This document shows, in pieces, positions 23,871-35,478 of a DNA stretch of 64,000 nucleotides (its first letter is position 1; every line of letters begins with the position of its first letter). Where the stretch lies: assembly GCA_012184525.1 (NCBI GenBank), contig WOFQ01000002.1, forward strand, positions 930,001 to 994,000, in the 5' to 3' direction. The notes under the pieces are model-generated. The model was not told where the DNA came from. It saw only the letters and a list, made by a program, of their open reading frames with translations, and made no database searches. The stretch comes from Xenoacremonium recifei. Taxonomy: Eukaryota; Ascomycota; Sordariomycetes; Hypocreales; Nectriaceae. The translations under genes and the position numbers were made by a program.

Positions 23871-24716
23871 AAGAAAGTGGCCAGCCAAAAGGGCAAAGCC
23901 ATCGACAATGCGGACCACAGCAAGGAACAAGTCAGCGCCATTGCCAGCGCCATCGCCAGCGCCAGCACATCGGTCCAGGTCCATGTTCTGCATAATCAGG
24001 AGGAACAAGATACGAAACCGCAGAATCAAGAGGAACAGGATTCGAAACCTCTCAGCAAGACTGGACCACGGTTTTCAAGGCACAAGGCACCTCTGACTCG
24101 TTCCGAAGAGGAGAACAAATCGGTTCCTGCAGCATCCAAAGCATCCAGTGCTCGTCAAGGCGACAAATCTGAAAACGACAAGTCCAAAGACGACAAACCC
24201 AAAGACAAGGCAGCTGCGGCTCCTCCGAAAGTCTCTTCTCCAGCACCTTCGGACCAGAAAAGCGATGACGGAAAGAAGGAGGAAGACGTCAAACCGAGAG
24301 GGCGGAACGAGGACGGCTACATGAGAGGGATCGGTGGCGGCTTATCGAACATTGCAGAGATTTTGCGCAATTACGCGCGACCTTCAGCTCCCCGACGACC
24401 AAAACGTAGGAACGACGTCGAACAGGGCACCGAATTACAAGACTTGTCGCATTTACGCAGGAATCACAATCGTCGCAGCATCCGACGCTTCGGGAGGAGG
24501 CCGCGGCGATACGACCCTCTCCTGGGCAGGAATGATTATGGCCGGATGGGACACGGTGGTCGAACACCGCATGATAGGAATGTGTACAACATCGGGCAAC
24601 CAGGCGACTATGCAGACGAATCCGATTTGTCGGACGATCAGTGGCAGCCGTTCTTGGGTTGTCCGGACTGGTGCTGCTTCTTGTGTGTCTGGTGCGGCTG
24701 CCTGCGCCGCCAGTGA
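23871..24716 (+). other. In-frame open extension after the USP stop codon
   Basis: Directly after the UAG at 23868-23870 the same frame stays open for 281 codons to the next stop. It has no ATG near its start; the first in-frame ATG is deep inside, at about 24320. The composition carries on from the USP tail: Lys/Asp/Ser/Gln-rich, with repeated NQEEQD-type units. It then becomes Arg-rich with RRFGRRPRR and ends in a Cys/Trp-rich stretch (CPDWCCFLCVWCGC) that might be lipid-modified or bind metal. It reads as protein rather than 3' UTR. Explanations: a premature stop in the lineage, a sequencing error, readthrough, or UAG-to-UGG mRNA editing. Confidence 0.6.
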
Positions 24717-26052
24717 TGCAAATGAGATCTCAGGAAGAAACAGAAAGGGAAACAGAAACAGGACTTATTTACCTACCTCAGCTATTTTAGCTCAGGTACA
24801 TACATGTAGTTGGAGTTTTACCATAGCGCAGCCAGAGCGACAAAGCGGTTTCTTGTACTTGTGTTATGCCCGACCCGTTGCAATGAGATTTGTGAGAGGC
24901 CCCTGTCAGCTTATGTGCATGCAGGCTGCGTGATTATCGGGAGAGTTGTCGAATACGAGCTGCAGCAAGGATGCTAGACATGACAGAAGGTTACCTCGGG
25001 CACCTCTTGGCTGGGCTAACTCTAAGGGAAGATAGATGTGATAACGAACAAGAGTGGGAATCCATGTTCACCTCACCTCGTGCAGCGCGTCAATCTCCAT
25101 TGCACCATCTATGAGAGACCTCCCGAGACAATATGGAACCGTCGATGCTGTTTCATCTGTATGAGATACACGTATGTATACTCCGCATGTATGTGCTCAA
25201 ATCCCCCGCACTGGGTCGGAGGTCTTGACGGGATAGTGCATGGCCCAGGGCTGGAGGCTTCAAGCTCGGGCTTCAATAGTCCAATTGCAAGCAGCCACTG
25301 TTGCAGCAAGCCGGGTTGATCCAGTCCCTTCAGGTCCAGCCCGGACCCCTGCAGATGACGGGAAGCCTCTCCAGCCCCAGCCCAGGCCTTCCATTCCCTT
25401 CAGCGGGCGCGGCATCAGCGCTATACTTGGACATGGTTAGCGCCCCTCGCCCGGACCTTCAGCGTACTTGTAGGGACAGCTGGAGCTGGAGCTGGGTTAA
25501 GACGGTCCCCGGCTTGACTATCGAAAAGTGACCTCAGCCCTTGCATTCCGCTCCAGCTCTCATTCCCCCATTCATTCATTCTTTTATTCAGCTTGTTTGT
25601 TCAGCTGTCCAGACCTGCCACTGACATCGCTGTTGTCGAATACGCATCCCGAGAAGCACAGAGAAATGCCGACTGCTTGATATCTGCCATCTCTGGTCGA
25701 TGCAGACGCAATCTCGCCGCTGCTGCATCGACTGACGCAACCGCGGCAAGCTCCGCTCCATGGGATTCAAAGACGGAACGGTTCGGTGACGACGAGGCAC
25801 GAGACGAGACGAGAACACGAAGAGACGCTGTTTAGGTAAAAGAGGAGGAATTTGTATCAGCGGCAAAAGATACGAAAACGAATCGACCGTGACGACGAGT
25901 CCAGTACTTCAGACGAGTATAGCAACGAACAAGCAAGCTCTAGACGAAGAGAAGAAGACGACCACGACGAATAAGCTTTGTCTACGGAACATATACACCC
26001 TATATACACATCCATCCAGCACGGACACGCGCAGAAGCGCATTTAATCCCCC
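24717..26052. other. Intergenic region upstream of the GPHR-like gene
   Basis: Holds the 3' flank of the USP locus and, from about 25.6 kb, the presumed promoter and leader of the next plus-strand gene. Short GGAGCT repeats lie near 25.48 kb. No gene seen. Confidence 0.5.
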
Positions 26053-27732
26053 ATGTGGCCCTTTTCCAGCTGCGCCGAGTCGGACGCCTGCGAGGCCACC
26101 CCTCCCAACGCCATCACCGTCACCACCATCCTCAACCTCGCGCCTTTCCTACTGGTCCTAGGCCTGACCTCGCTGCTCACCGTCCGCCACATCTTCCCGC
26201 GCCTCAACCGCAGCCAAGAGGCGCGCGATGGGGAAGAACACTTGCTGCCCGCGCATGCGCCCGCCGCGCTCCGTCAGGCTCATGCCGAGCACGGCGCGAA
26301 GAGTTGGGGCCGGAGGAGTGTGGCGTGGACGTTTGGGCTGACGGTTGGGTTGGCGGCGACGTTGGGCACGTTAATTCTTGATGAGATTATCGAGGTTGCG
26401 AGTCCGGTCTCGAGGGATCTGGCGCTGCGGTTCACGGTGCCTGCGCTGCTCTTCATGCTGGTCGTGCTGGTGCCCTGGCTGGAGTGCCGCAGCATCATCA
26501 CCAGCGCCGGATGGAGCTTCCAGCGCACCGCCACGGGCCGTCTGCCTCGCGTCTCGTGGGGTCTTCATGCGTTGCTCTTCGGCGCCTGGCTGTTGCTCTT
26601 CTGGTCCGTCGGCAGCGTCGTGCCCGCCGGCGCCACGAGGCACTCGATGGAGGACGATGAGGACAGCAGCCTGTCCGAGGCCCTCACGCGCGGCTGCCTG
26701 GAGCGCATCGGCGTCGTCGGCATCACCCTCATGGCCCTGCTCGCCGGCTTCGCCTCCGTCTCCTCCCCCTGGTACACCTTCTCCGAGGCCACGCAGCGCC
26801 GCCGCCGGCCCGTCTCCGAGGCCGACGTCAACCGCAAGGAGGCCGGACTGGACGCCGCCAGCGAGATGCTCATCACCAAGCGACATCGCCTGGCCGCCCT
26901 CGAGCGCAAGGCCGCCGAGGCTGCTGCCCACGCGAGCACCTCCTCGTCCAAGGGCTCCGGCTTCGTCAGCAAGATGATGGGCAGCATCCGCGGCGGCAGC
27001 GGCGACGAGGCCGAGATGCGTGCCCTGCGCGTCGAGATCGCCGGCCTCGAGACCATGAAGAGCACGCTGGCCTCCTCGCTCTCCCTCCTCAAATCCTCGC
27101 GCGCCGCCACCGCCCGCGCCCAAACCCCCCTCGGCCGCCTCCTCCTGGCGCCCTCCTACATCTTCAGCGCCTACTGCCTCTACCGCATCGCCGCCACCAC
27201 CTTCGCGCTCTTCCGCCGCGCCATCCTCCCCGCCGCCTCTGCCACGCCCACCAGCTTCGCCAGCAGCGATCCCATCAACCGCCTGCTCGGCCTGCTCGCC
27301 AAGCACTGGGACCCCAAGCTCGACACCCTGGCCTGGGCCCGCACCATCAGCTTCGCCCTCAGCGGCGTCATCCTGCTCGCCAGCGCCAACAGCGTCGTCC
27401 AGACCTTCCACCTCTTCGCCAAGTGGACGCCCGGCCTGCTCGCCCAAGCCCAGGCCAACCTCGCCCTCGCCGTCGGCCAGGTCGCCGCCACGTACGTCAT
27501 CTCGGCCTCGCTCCTCATGCGCAGCCAGCTGCCCGTCGCGCTGGGTTCCGCCGTGGGCGACGGCGTGCTGCGCGGGGCGCTGAGTCCCGCCTTCGTGGAC
27601 GGCTGGTTTGAGGAGTGGTTCCTGCTCGGGAGCCTCGTCACGGGCGTTGGGCTGTGGGTTGGGCGCGGGCTGGGCGGTGAGGAGGACTGGGATGATTATG
27701 GGATGGAGGAGATGGGGGCCAAGAGGTCGTGA
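26053..27732 (+). CDS. Golgi pH regulator (GPHR/GPR89) family membrane protein
   Basis: Single-exon gene, 559 aa, multi-pass membrane protein of the GPHR family. Animal members are Golgi anion channels that help set lumenal pH; plant homologues (GTG1/2) were proposed as abscisic-acid-binding G-protein-type receptors. Order of parts: N-terminal helix (about 22-45); helices near 90-110, 128-145 and 170-190; the GPHR_N segment (residues about 225-250, with SPWYTF); a charged coiled region (about 255-355) with Lys/Arg/Glu-rich heptads; then C-terminal helices of the ABA_GPCR domain ending in WFEEWFLLGSLVTGVGLWVGR. Third codon positions are almost all G or C from 26.4 to 27.6 kb, which produces a long spurious frame on the other strand. 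Confidence 0.88.
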   Translation: MWPFSSCAESDACEATPPNAITVTTILNLAPFLLVLGLTSLLTVRHIFPRLNRSQEARDGEEHLLPAHAPAALRQAHAEHGAKSWGRRSVAWTFGLTVGLAATLGTLILDEIIEVASPVSRDLALRFTVPALLFMLVVLVPWLECRSIITSAGWSFQRTATGRLPRVSWGLHALLFGAWLLLFWSVGSVVPAGATRHSMEDDEDSSLSEALTRGCLERIGVVGITLMALLAGFASVSSPWYTFSEATQRRRRPVSEADVNRKEAGLDAASEMLITKRHRLAALERKAAEAAAHASTSSSKGSGFVSKMMGSIRGGSGDEAEMRALRVEIAGLETMKSTLASSLSLLKSSRAATARAQTPLGRLLLAPSYIFSAYCLYRIAATTFALFRRAILPAASATPTSFASSDPINRLLGLLAKHWDPKLDTLAWARTISFALSGVILLASANSVVQTFHLFAKWTPGLLAQAQANLALAVGQVAATYVISASLLMRSQLPVALGSAVGDGVLRGALSPAFVDGWFEEWFLLGSLVTGVGLWVGRGLGGEEDWDDYGMEEMGAKRS

Positions 27733-28516
27733 GGCTCTGATATACGCACACGTGGGCGAGCTTTGATATAAACAATGGGATAGGAGGGCAAGAGGACAGC
27801 CAGGCGTTTGGGATGGGAGCGAACGAGGACTCGAAGGAGAGTAACGGGATTGGATTTGGTTACAGTATTTACAGCAAACATGGGGTGAAATAATACCTTG
27901 CAGAGCCTTCACATTACCCCTCGATACCTCACTCCTGAAGTCATGATGCTACCCCTCCAACACGTCACATGCAAGATCTCGACATCCAGAAAATCCAAGT
28001 TCATTTCGTTTTCGCAACGCGGAATCCCCCGGCAAAAGCTTCAGCTGCCCTGCCGCAAGACTCGCATTACCAGCGCGGAGAAAACACTACTAACATACTC
28101 CATGTCTACCTAGACCTAGACCCTGCCATAACCAGCTGCCACGGCTCCTCTGCTCCCAGGGCCAGCCAATACCTCGAACGACACGATGACGAGACAGATG
28201 CTTTGTTGTACACGGCTTGCGCAGCACGCACGGCAAGGAGATGGGTGGGTGGGTGTTATCACGCTCGCATCGCCTTGCATGCCCTGTCGCGAAGAGTCCC
28301 GGTGTGAGACTCTCAAAGGCACCCTTCCGTCTGCCGTATCCAAGCCTCAAGGCCCGGGGCGGCTCCCCGACTGACAGGAGCCTCCTCGTTGATAAAAGAA
28401 GAAAGAAAAAAATCAAGACATTCCAGCATTACCGACCCAAACCAGCTCATCCCACGACCGAAGTAAAAAGGGGAGAATCAATCAAGCAAAAGAGAAACCC
28501 AGGGGCCGCGGGGTGC
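27733..28516. other. Convergent 3' region between the GPHR-like gene and H2A.Z
   Basis: Both neighbours end here. Short open frames on both strands have no recognisable content. Nothing else stands out. Confidence 0.5.
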
Positions 28517-29375
28517 TTAAGCCTCGAGAGCCTTGGCCTTCTTCTTCTGCTCCACCTTGAGTAGCAGGGCGCGGTTGATGTGCGGCAACACACCACCGTA
28601 GGCGATGGTCGCTCGGATGAGAGTGTCTAGCTCTTCGTCGCCACGGATGGCCAGCTGGAGGTGGCGGGGGGTGATTCGCTTGACCTTGAGGTCCTTGGCC
28701 GCGTTCTGGGAAGACATGTCAATACCAGGCAGAAAAGAGTCATCCGAGGGGAGCGGGGAACTTACGCCTGCCAGTTCCAGGACTTCGGCAGTCAGATATT
28801 CAAGAACGGCGGTAACGTAAACAGCGGCTTTAGCACCAACGCGCATCTTGTTTTGGGTGTTCTGCTTGAGGAAACGCTTGACTCGACCGCAGGGGAACTG
28901 TAGAATCGCCAGGTTAGTACGAAATCGATGAGAAACGGCTTGCGCGATGCGACGAGAGCGTGATCCCGGCCTCCCCATTGCTGCGCATCCCACAACTGCT
29001 CCGCACGCGAGCACCCCAGCCGACAGCTCAGAACATCGAGAGACGGCGCCCACGATGTCGCGAAGCTTCAAACGCGGCGCCGACGTCGACTGCGCGGCAC
29101 GACCTCGTCATCGAACAGAGTTTTCGTCATGCCAGAAGCCCCAACGCGTCGGAGACTCGAGGTCGTTCGTCGGAGCAGGCTGGGGATGCGGGACTTCGGA
29201 TGGATGCGCGCAAAACAGCCGGGGACCAGGCCTCTGCCTCGCCCTCGCGCAAGGCTCAATAACGTACCTGCAGGCCAGCTCGCGCAGAATGGCTCTGCTG
29301 CTTCTTGGGCCCCTCGACGCTCGTCTTGCCTCCGGAGCTCTTGCCGCCCGATGACTTGCCCTTGCCGCCTGCCAT
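28517..29375 (-). CDS. HTZ1: Histone H2A variant H2A.Z
   Basis: Replacement histone placed at promoters and regulatory chromatin by SWR1-type remodellers. Three exons: 29375-29268, 28897-28766 and 28705-28517, product 142 aa. Intron 1 is 370 bp, long for this window; intron 2 is 60 bp. The tail MAGGKGKSSGGK repeats a KSSGGK unit and is rich in acetylatable lysines. The histone fold reads FPCGRVKRFLKQ, then [21 protein letters not shown]. The H2A.Z-specific pieces are IRGDEELDTLI in the docking region and the HINRALLLKVE end, which separate it from canonical H2A. It is divergent from the short-chain dehydrogenase. Very confident. Confidence 0.97.
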
Positions 29376-30710
29376 TGTTGATATCGGGGATCAAAAATAC
29401 GTGACGTGCACGGAAAAGGATATTCGCGATGGATGAGCGCGGGTTCGAACGCGGTGGAGTGTCGGCGATGGTCGGGCGGGATGGGATGCGGGTGTTGATG
29501 TTGTGGTTGAGGTGGGACGTGGATCGTGGATCGTTGGTGGCAGAAATTTAGAAGGCTGCCCGGTCTGGCGTTGCTTGTTGTTGTTTGTCCCGCCGCTCTG
29601 TGCCTTACCTCCCTCAGGAACGAATCAGGCTCCGCTCCTGCATGGTCACTGGTCCAGCCCGAGTGAGAACTCTCCCTGCCAATTCTGGCCTGGCCCGATG
29701 AGCAGCCGAAGAGGCTCGCTAGCCGAAGTACTGCCGGTGGGCGCACGTTTGGCGAGGCACGACCACGGCGGCGAGGCCCATGGCTGACGGCATGTCGAGT
29801 ACAACGACACGGCTCGGGAGGGGGTTTGCAGGCAGAAAAGGAGAGTGACACAGTGTAGCAGAGCCCAGGAGAGCGGCGAGACTTCTCCCGGCTCTCCAGG
29901 GCCCGTGGTGAAAGAGACAAATACCAACCTGCAACTTACCTTGAGGGCCGGCAGATGGGCGCAGATTGCTGCCTTTCACGGCACGCGCTCTAGCCAGATC
30001 ATGGCGTGGAAAGAAAACATTCGAGAGACAGGACAGGCCGTCGCTTGATGCAGGAGAGTCTTCTCGCCAGCCCTCCGGAGAGGGGGAAGCGTTGACTTGG
30101 ACTGCGCGATGAATCGTTGTCGGCGATGGTTGAAACCAAGGACTGGGAGGTGATATCGTCCCGCTGTGGCTGTGGAGCGTGTGGCACGGCCCGGCTGTGG
30201 CGTTGTGATAGTGATTGGGCCGGCAATTCGGGTCTTGGGTCTTGGGTCTTGGGGGCATCAACGGCACTGTGTCAGAATATGCCTTCTAATCCAGAGGTCC
30301 TTCATGGAGGAGCATGCTCTTCATAAATAATAATACTCTCGATCATAATTGTGTTTCTTGCTCTTCAATTCAGCTGCTGAATCTCTGTCCTTTTTGTTTC
30401 AAACCCGTGTGTCAAACACTCTTGGCTTCAGCACCCTCGACAGGGGCTTCGCCAGAAACCGCACCAGGGGTAAGCCACCTCGGCGCTTAGACGACAGCTT
30501 TGGTTTCATACGCACATGCTTGCCACATGTTTCCAACCTCCAGCTCACTCGAAAAATTATCAACTTCATTCCCCCTTTCAACTTCACTCAACTCTCATAA
30601 ACTGTAGAGGCTGCTGGTCTGTCTCCTAATTGAGCTGCCTGCATTCAGAATCTACGACTCATAATCCTTTCGCCCACCTCAACAGGCCACATATTACAGA
30701 GCGCCTCATC
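29376..30710. other. Divergent intergenic region H2A.Z / SDR
   Basis: About 1.3 kb that must carry the promoters of H2A.Z (-) and the short-chain dehydrogenase (+). From about 30.33 kb the plus strand resembles a 5' leader. A 270-codon minus-strand frame that runs through the H2A.Z first intron into this region has no recognisable content. No RNA gene seen. Confidence 0.5.
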
Positions 30711-31851
30711 ATGCCTCGAGGCCCCGACTTCCCACGCCCTCCCCAACGGGACTCGTGGTTTGCGCCGCTCTCCATTGACCTGCTCCTCAAAGTCCTCAAT
30801 GTCACCATCTTCCATCCCTTCATCTGCTGGCTGATCCCCATGTGTTTCCGCGCACAGGCGATCCGGTGGGACGCGCCGCCCATGCTCATCTGCATCGCGT
30901 GGGCGACATTCATCACGCTCTGCTGGATGGCCAGTGCCATCAACCAGCGCATTGCCCATGGCATGCCTCGAGAGGTAGATCTTGGCGAGGAGGTCATTGT
31001 TATCACGGGAGGCGCCAGCGGCCTCGGTATGTTGATTGCGGAGGTGTATGGGATGCGCGGCGCAACGGTGGCCGTTCTGGATGTCAATGATATGGATCAC
31101 ACAGAGGCAAGGGGCGTGACATACTACAAGTGCGATGTCAGCGACAAGGCTCAAGTCATGAAGGTTGCGGCTCAAATCGAGAAAGAGGTAAGTTACATCG
31201 TAAACAGAGCATCAAGGCCTTTCTGACAAGTCCCAGCTGGGCACACCAACTGTGCTCATCAACAACGCGGCCATCGTGATAGGAAAGACTCTGTTGGACC
31301 TCTCCCTAGATGAGATCGACAAGAGCCTGGCAACCAACCTCCTAGCCCCCTTTTACTGCCTAAAAGCCTTCCTCCCAGCCATTATCCGCGGCGGCGAGGG
31401 CGGCACCATTGTCAACATCTCCTCCGTCATAGGCACGGTCGGCGCCGCCCAGCTCACCGACTACGCGGCTGCCAAAGCCGGCCTCTCGGCCATGCACCGG
31501 TCGCTGACCGCCGAGCTCCGGGAGTCGCACCCGGAGATCCGGACTGTGCTGGTTACCCCCGGCCAGATCAGCACGCCGCTCTTCTATGGCGTCCAGACGC
31601 CCAACAGCTTCATCGCGCCCGTCGTGGAGCCTGTGGATGTGACCAAGGAGATTGTGGCCGCCATCGATAATGGAAAGGCGGCGACGGTGGCAATGCCGCT
31701 GTACGCAAGGTGGATTGACTGGTATAACGTCCTGCCTGTTGGGGCACAGGTCGTAGTCCGATGGCTTGCGGGCGTCGATCGAGGGATGAAAACGTTCGTT
31801 GGAAGACACAATCAAAACGGCGAAAAGATGGAGAAGGAAACCTTGGAGTAA
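30711..31851 (+). CDS. Membrane-anchored short-chain dehydrogenase/reductase
   Basis: Classical SDR, probably NAD(P)-dependent oxidation or reduction of a lipid, retinoid-like or steroid-like substrate at the ER membrane. Two exons, 30711-31187 and 31237-31851, with a 49-bp phase-0 intron; product 363 aa. Two hydrophobic segments before residue 80 (LLKVLNVTIFHPFICWLIP and LICIAWATFITLCWMAS) suggest an N-terminal anchor, as in the SDR16C/17-HSD11-like group. Catalytic features: cofactor loop TGGASGLG at 99-106, an acidic residue after the second strand (VLDVND), NNAA, the NISSV serine, and Y235-x3-K239 in DYAAAKAG. I prefer the ATG giving MPRGPDFPR because upstream in-frame codons lack an ATG. 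Substrate unknown. Confidence 0.88.
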
Positions 31852-34800
31852 TTCTTCTGGTGCTGGCGCCAGAACTCACAGAGCACCTCCATTTCTCCTC
31901 GGATTTTAAGAATAGTTATAATGAAGATAGATAGTAATTCCGTGAAATACGGGATGGCAAAAAATTTATATTAAACAGAACCAGGGCCTTTCTTCCAACT
32001 ACCTAAATAGGGGTCTGAAACATGGCTTGAACTTTTGCAAAGTACTACTCGCACGGGATGCTGTTATTATTCATACGGAGAACCATGCCCAGCCAAGTAA
32101 ACCTCAGCTTTAAAGGCTTTCATATTAAATAATAGATCCTTTCCAGTTGAGCCAGATCCTCATCCCTCATCCGGATCCTGCCCCTCACCTCTTGAATCCA
32201 AAAAGAGCAATCTATCAATTTAAAGAGGACTTCTGTTATGTAGTTACTTATCATCCAAATCGGGGGTTCCGTGCGGATAGTATGACTCTTTGCAAATGCT
32301 GCTTTCGGTTTTGACGGCATGTATGCCTTCGATTGGTGGGCTCGAGTGAAATATCTTACGAAGATGTAGTATAGGTGTTCTATATGAAATTCTAACGGTA
32401 ACCCCCACGCTGTCAATCTTCACCGACAAGATATTGATTGCCCTCGAGGCGATCCCATCTATGCCCACGGGGTATCAATTGGCCAATAATGTCGCATAAA
32501 TGAGCCATGACACCGCTCGCCGCCGGCCAGCCGGCCAACTGCTCTTGTTGGGTGCACACTACTGCGAGGATTGACGGCATCTGCTCTGTAGTGTCTATCT
32601 CTATACCTACTCTGGGATGATTATATGCATGCTCCAACAGCGCGCATGCATGTGGCTGTGGATTTCGGCAGACAGAGCTCGGAAAATGACTACCTCGTCA
32701 TTCTTACGAAAAGTCGACGGTCTACGGCAGGTACAGATGCTCGATAAATCGATAGACCATTTACGGCGGCGCATGCCAGCAGATAACACTGCTTCCCTGT
32801 CGCGTTGGCGTTACAATCAGCTCGAGCAGGCCGATAACCTTACGCATGAAGCTTATGACCGGTGAGAGATCGAGGCTACGCTGGCTGCAGGAATCTCGAA
32901 GCCACAACACACCATGTCTCTGCGAAAGGGTGTGACACCTTCTCCCGGAGTGACGACCGGTCCCGTGGGGTGACAGGTCTTGACAATTGTACGTACACGT
33001 CGAGCGAGGGGCAGACACCGGGGAAGGGGGCGAACCAACCGACAACGTGGAGGTGGCGGACGCTTTCCGCAGCCGCCTTTGGCAAATCGGCGAGAGACAA
33101 GGCATGTATTACTCCGTCGACGTTTGGAGGCGTATTCGAATTCATGCGCTTGCTTGCTGTCGTGGCCGGATGGGGGCAGGAGGAATGGCGACATGTGCCC
33201 GGAACGCGCAGCTCTGCGGGCGCTACGCCTGCCAGACGGCCGCTCCAGAGATGAAGTGAGGTGATGGTGGAGAGCTAGGCGGGCGCGCTACGAGTCGTTT
33301 TCTGACGTCTCCCATTTCCGCTAGGGACCGAAGGTTTCTGGCCTGGTGTCTGGATGTGAGAAAATCACAATGTGCCCCTCCGGGGTGTCCATCATCAAGG
33401 GAACGGTAGCCGAACGACGGATAGTCGGAAGCCAGCCGCGCAGGGAGAGCGTCTTAGCTCCCAGGATGACGGCCAGGGACAAGGGCCAACTCGTGGCTGG
33501 AACGCGGGAATGCTGCTCAGGACGTCTGTGAATGCTACGTAGTATGTACGAGCAGCGGTAACGATGGACCAAGCGGTCAAAGAGGTGTCTGCGATGTATG
33601 TAGGTGAAGAGATCGGGGTGCTTTCGCGCGCGTCCTTCAAGGAAGAGCCCCAACGTGGCCCGCGCTCGCGATACCCAGACGTTCGGTTCGGGGGGGGCTT
33701 GCAAGGCTTGCAAGGCTTGCACGTACCCCACACCTCGAGAACGAACGCATTCGAGAGACTCGGCAGCGAGTTCTGCATGTCCGTAATATGGAACTCCGAC
33801 GGAGTGCTCCGTAGAGGGGGGGAGGCGAGGGGTGGTCGATAGTTGTAGTAGCTGCTGGCGGCGCAGCACGGGAGGCGGGATGCTAACGAAGCATCGAGAG
33901 AAGATGCAGAACATATTAGCGTGTCGTCGTCAGGCTTGCGGAAACGGCGCCGATCGCCTGCGCGCGATGGCAAGTGCGCCCGTTGACGAAGTCCTAGAGT
34001 TAATGATGATTGACAACTCCACGGAGCGCGCAGCTCGTAACGTCGAAGATGGTGTCGGAGACAGGTGGATGAGTGGATGTTGGGGACAAGGAGGGGTCTT
34101 CAGGGCGTCACGAGTTCTAAGGCAAGGTCGGGTACGGGCGTTGACAGTGACAGGGCAGGGAAAGCAACCTGCCAGACACCTCAGTGGGGGCCACCTGCCA
34201 CTCCACTGCTAACCTCCGGGCGGGAAGGCACCACCCACCAACTGCAGCCTGCAGGTGCGAGTGCGGGTGCTGTAAGTCCCCTCCATTGGCAGTTGGCGAT
34301 GTCCAGTTGCAACCTCCCTGGAAACCAAACCTCGTCACTCGCGCCCGCAAAGGAACCCGGGGAGGGCTGAACCATGAAGACGACGAGCCACAGATGCCCC
34401 TTTGGGCCAACCCTCTTGCGCCGGCAATGACGACGTCTCTCTTGGCCACCGGTCCTCTGACCTCACTGGAGCGTTGGCAAGCCGCCGCTGCGCCCGTTGA
34501 CGGCCTGCGAAGCACGCGACACCTCCCCGATCAGAGCATCCCGACGTCGGTTGCCACTCCTCCTCCCCAAGCGAAGCCCGCTCAATGACATCCAGACACC
34601 GCAGACTGGACAGGACGGGGATGCTCCCGCGGTACCGCCCGTTCTCGAAGACTCAGCCGCGGCCGCTGCGCAATCCGTGGGCTTGAACGACGTCGCGAGA
34701 ATCGACGGCTCCGGGTGTGACCGCGCCAGAGTGGACAGCGGCCGCGACAGGGCACCTCAAGCAAGGGCAGGCAGGGCCAGGCCATCCCATCCAGCGGGCT

Positions 34801-35478
34801 TCAGGCCAACAGCCAGCGATCCTTCAGTGCACCGAGAACCCGCCCGGCGGCGCACAACGCCATCCGCAGGCGAATCAAACAGATGAATTGCTGTCGTTCC
34901 TCGTCCGCCTTGAGCCGTTTCTTTCTTATCAGCGCCCGTCGAGGCCCTCTGCACCAATCACGCCGCCGTCCCGGGAGCCACCAGCAGGGCCGCCACGCGG
35001 GCATCCCAGCTCGCTAGCCGGCGCGCGCCCCAGATAAGCATTCCTCTCCATCCTTACAGATCCCGGACTGGCCATGCCATGTTCCATGAGGCCAGCCCCA
35101 GAACGCGGACGGGGTCTCGAGCCGATGGTGCCTTGTTGGGAAGCCCTCGAGAGGACTTGGGGCCCTATGAAAGCCTCCCGGGTCCCCCGTGAGCCGCAGG
35201 GTCGCCGAAACCTCCATCACCAGCGTCTTGGCCCAGCGTCTTGGCTCTCCCAACTTGCAGCTTTGTCCGTTCCTTCGACTACTGCGCCTGCGGTTCCTCC
35301 CAGAGGCCCCCAAGTCTAAAACCTCCAGCCCACAACGCGCACATACATCACCACTTCCTCAGCCTTGCCGTCCTCGGCCCCGGGTCATGTACCCAGCGAT
35401 GCAGACAGGACTGTGAGCCCTGATCTTCTGCGATATAGAAGTGGTCGTCGTTGTCCAGAGGGTTCGCTCGTGTCAACG
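31852..35478. other. Long gene-free region upstream of the kinase-like gene
   Basis: About 3.6 kb. AT-rich near 31.9-32.4 kb, probably the 3' flank of the dehydrogenase, then GC-rich. A 9-bp tandem repeat (separate entry) sits at 33.7 kb. The largest frame is a 197-codon minus-strand frame at 33321-33914 without recognisable content. The last ~500 bp may be a leader for the kinase-like gene. Confidence 0.45.
33696..33722 (+). repeat. GGCTTGCAA triplicate tandem repeat
   Basis: Three head-to-tail copies of a 9-bp unit, the third with one change in its last base, after a run of G. No coding frame appears to use it. Confidence 0.75.

Noticed and set aside
26371..27912. 513-codon frame on the minus strand opposite the GPHR-like gene
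   Set aside because: It is Gly/Ala/Glu-rich low-complexity sequence that follows from the extreme GC3 of the sense gene; no family motif.
29430..29445. GGTTCGAA resembling a tRNA B box
   Set aside because: No A box, no cloverleaf and no acceptor-stem pairing around it; it lies in the H2A.Z upstream region.
29108..29920. 270-codon minus-strand frame overlapping H2A.Z exon 1 and its upstream region
   Set aside because: Wrong frame for the histone and no recognisable content; the histone exon structure fully explains the locus.
33321..33914. 197-codon minus-strand frame
   Set aside because: No recognisable domain; it includes a translated short tandem repeat and overlaps other equally long frames.
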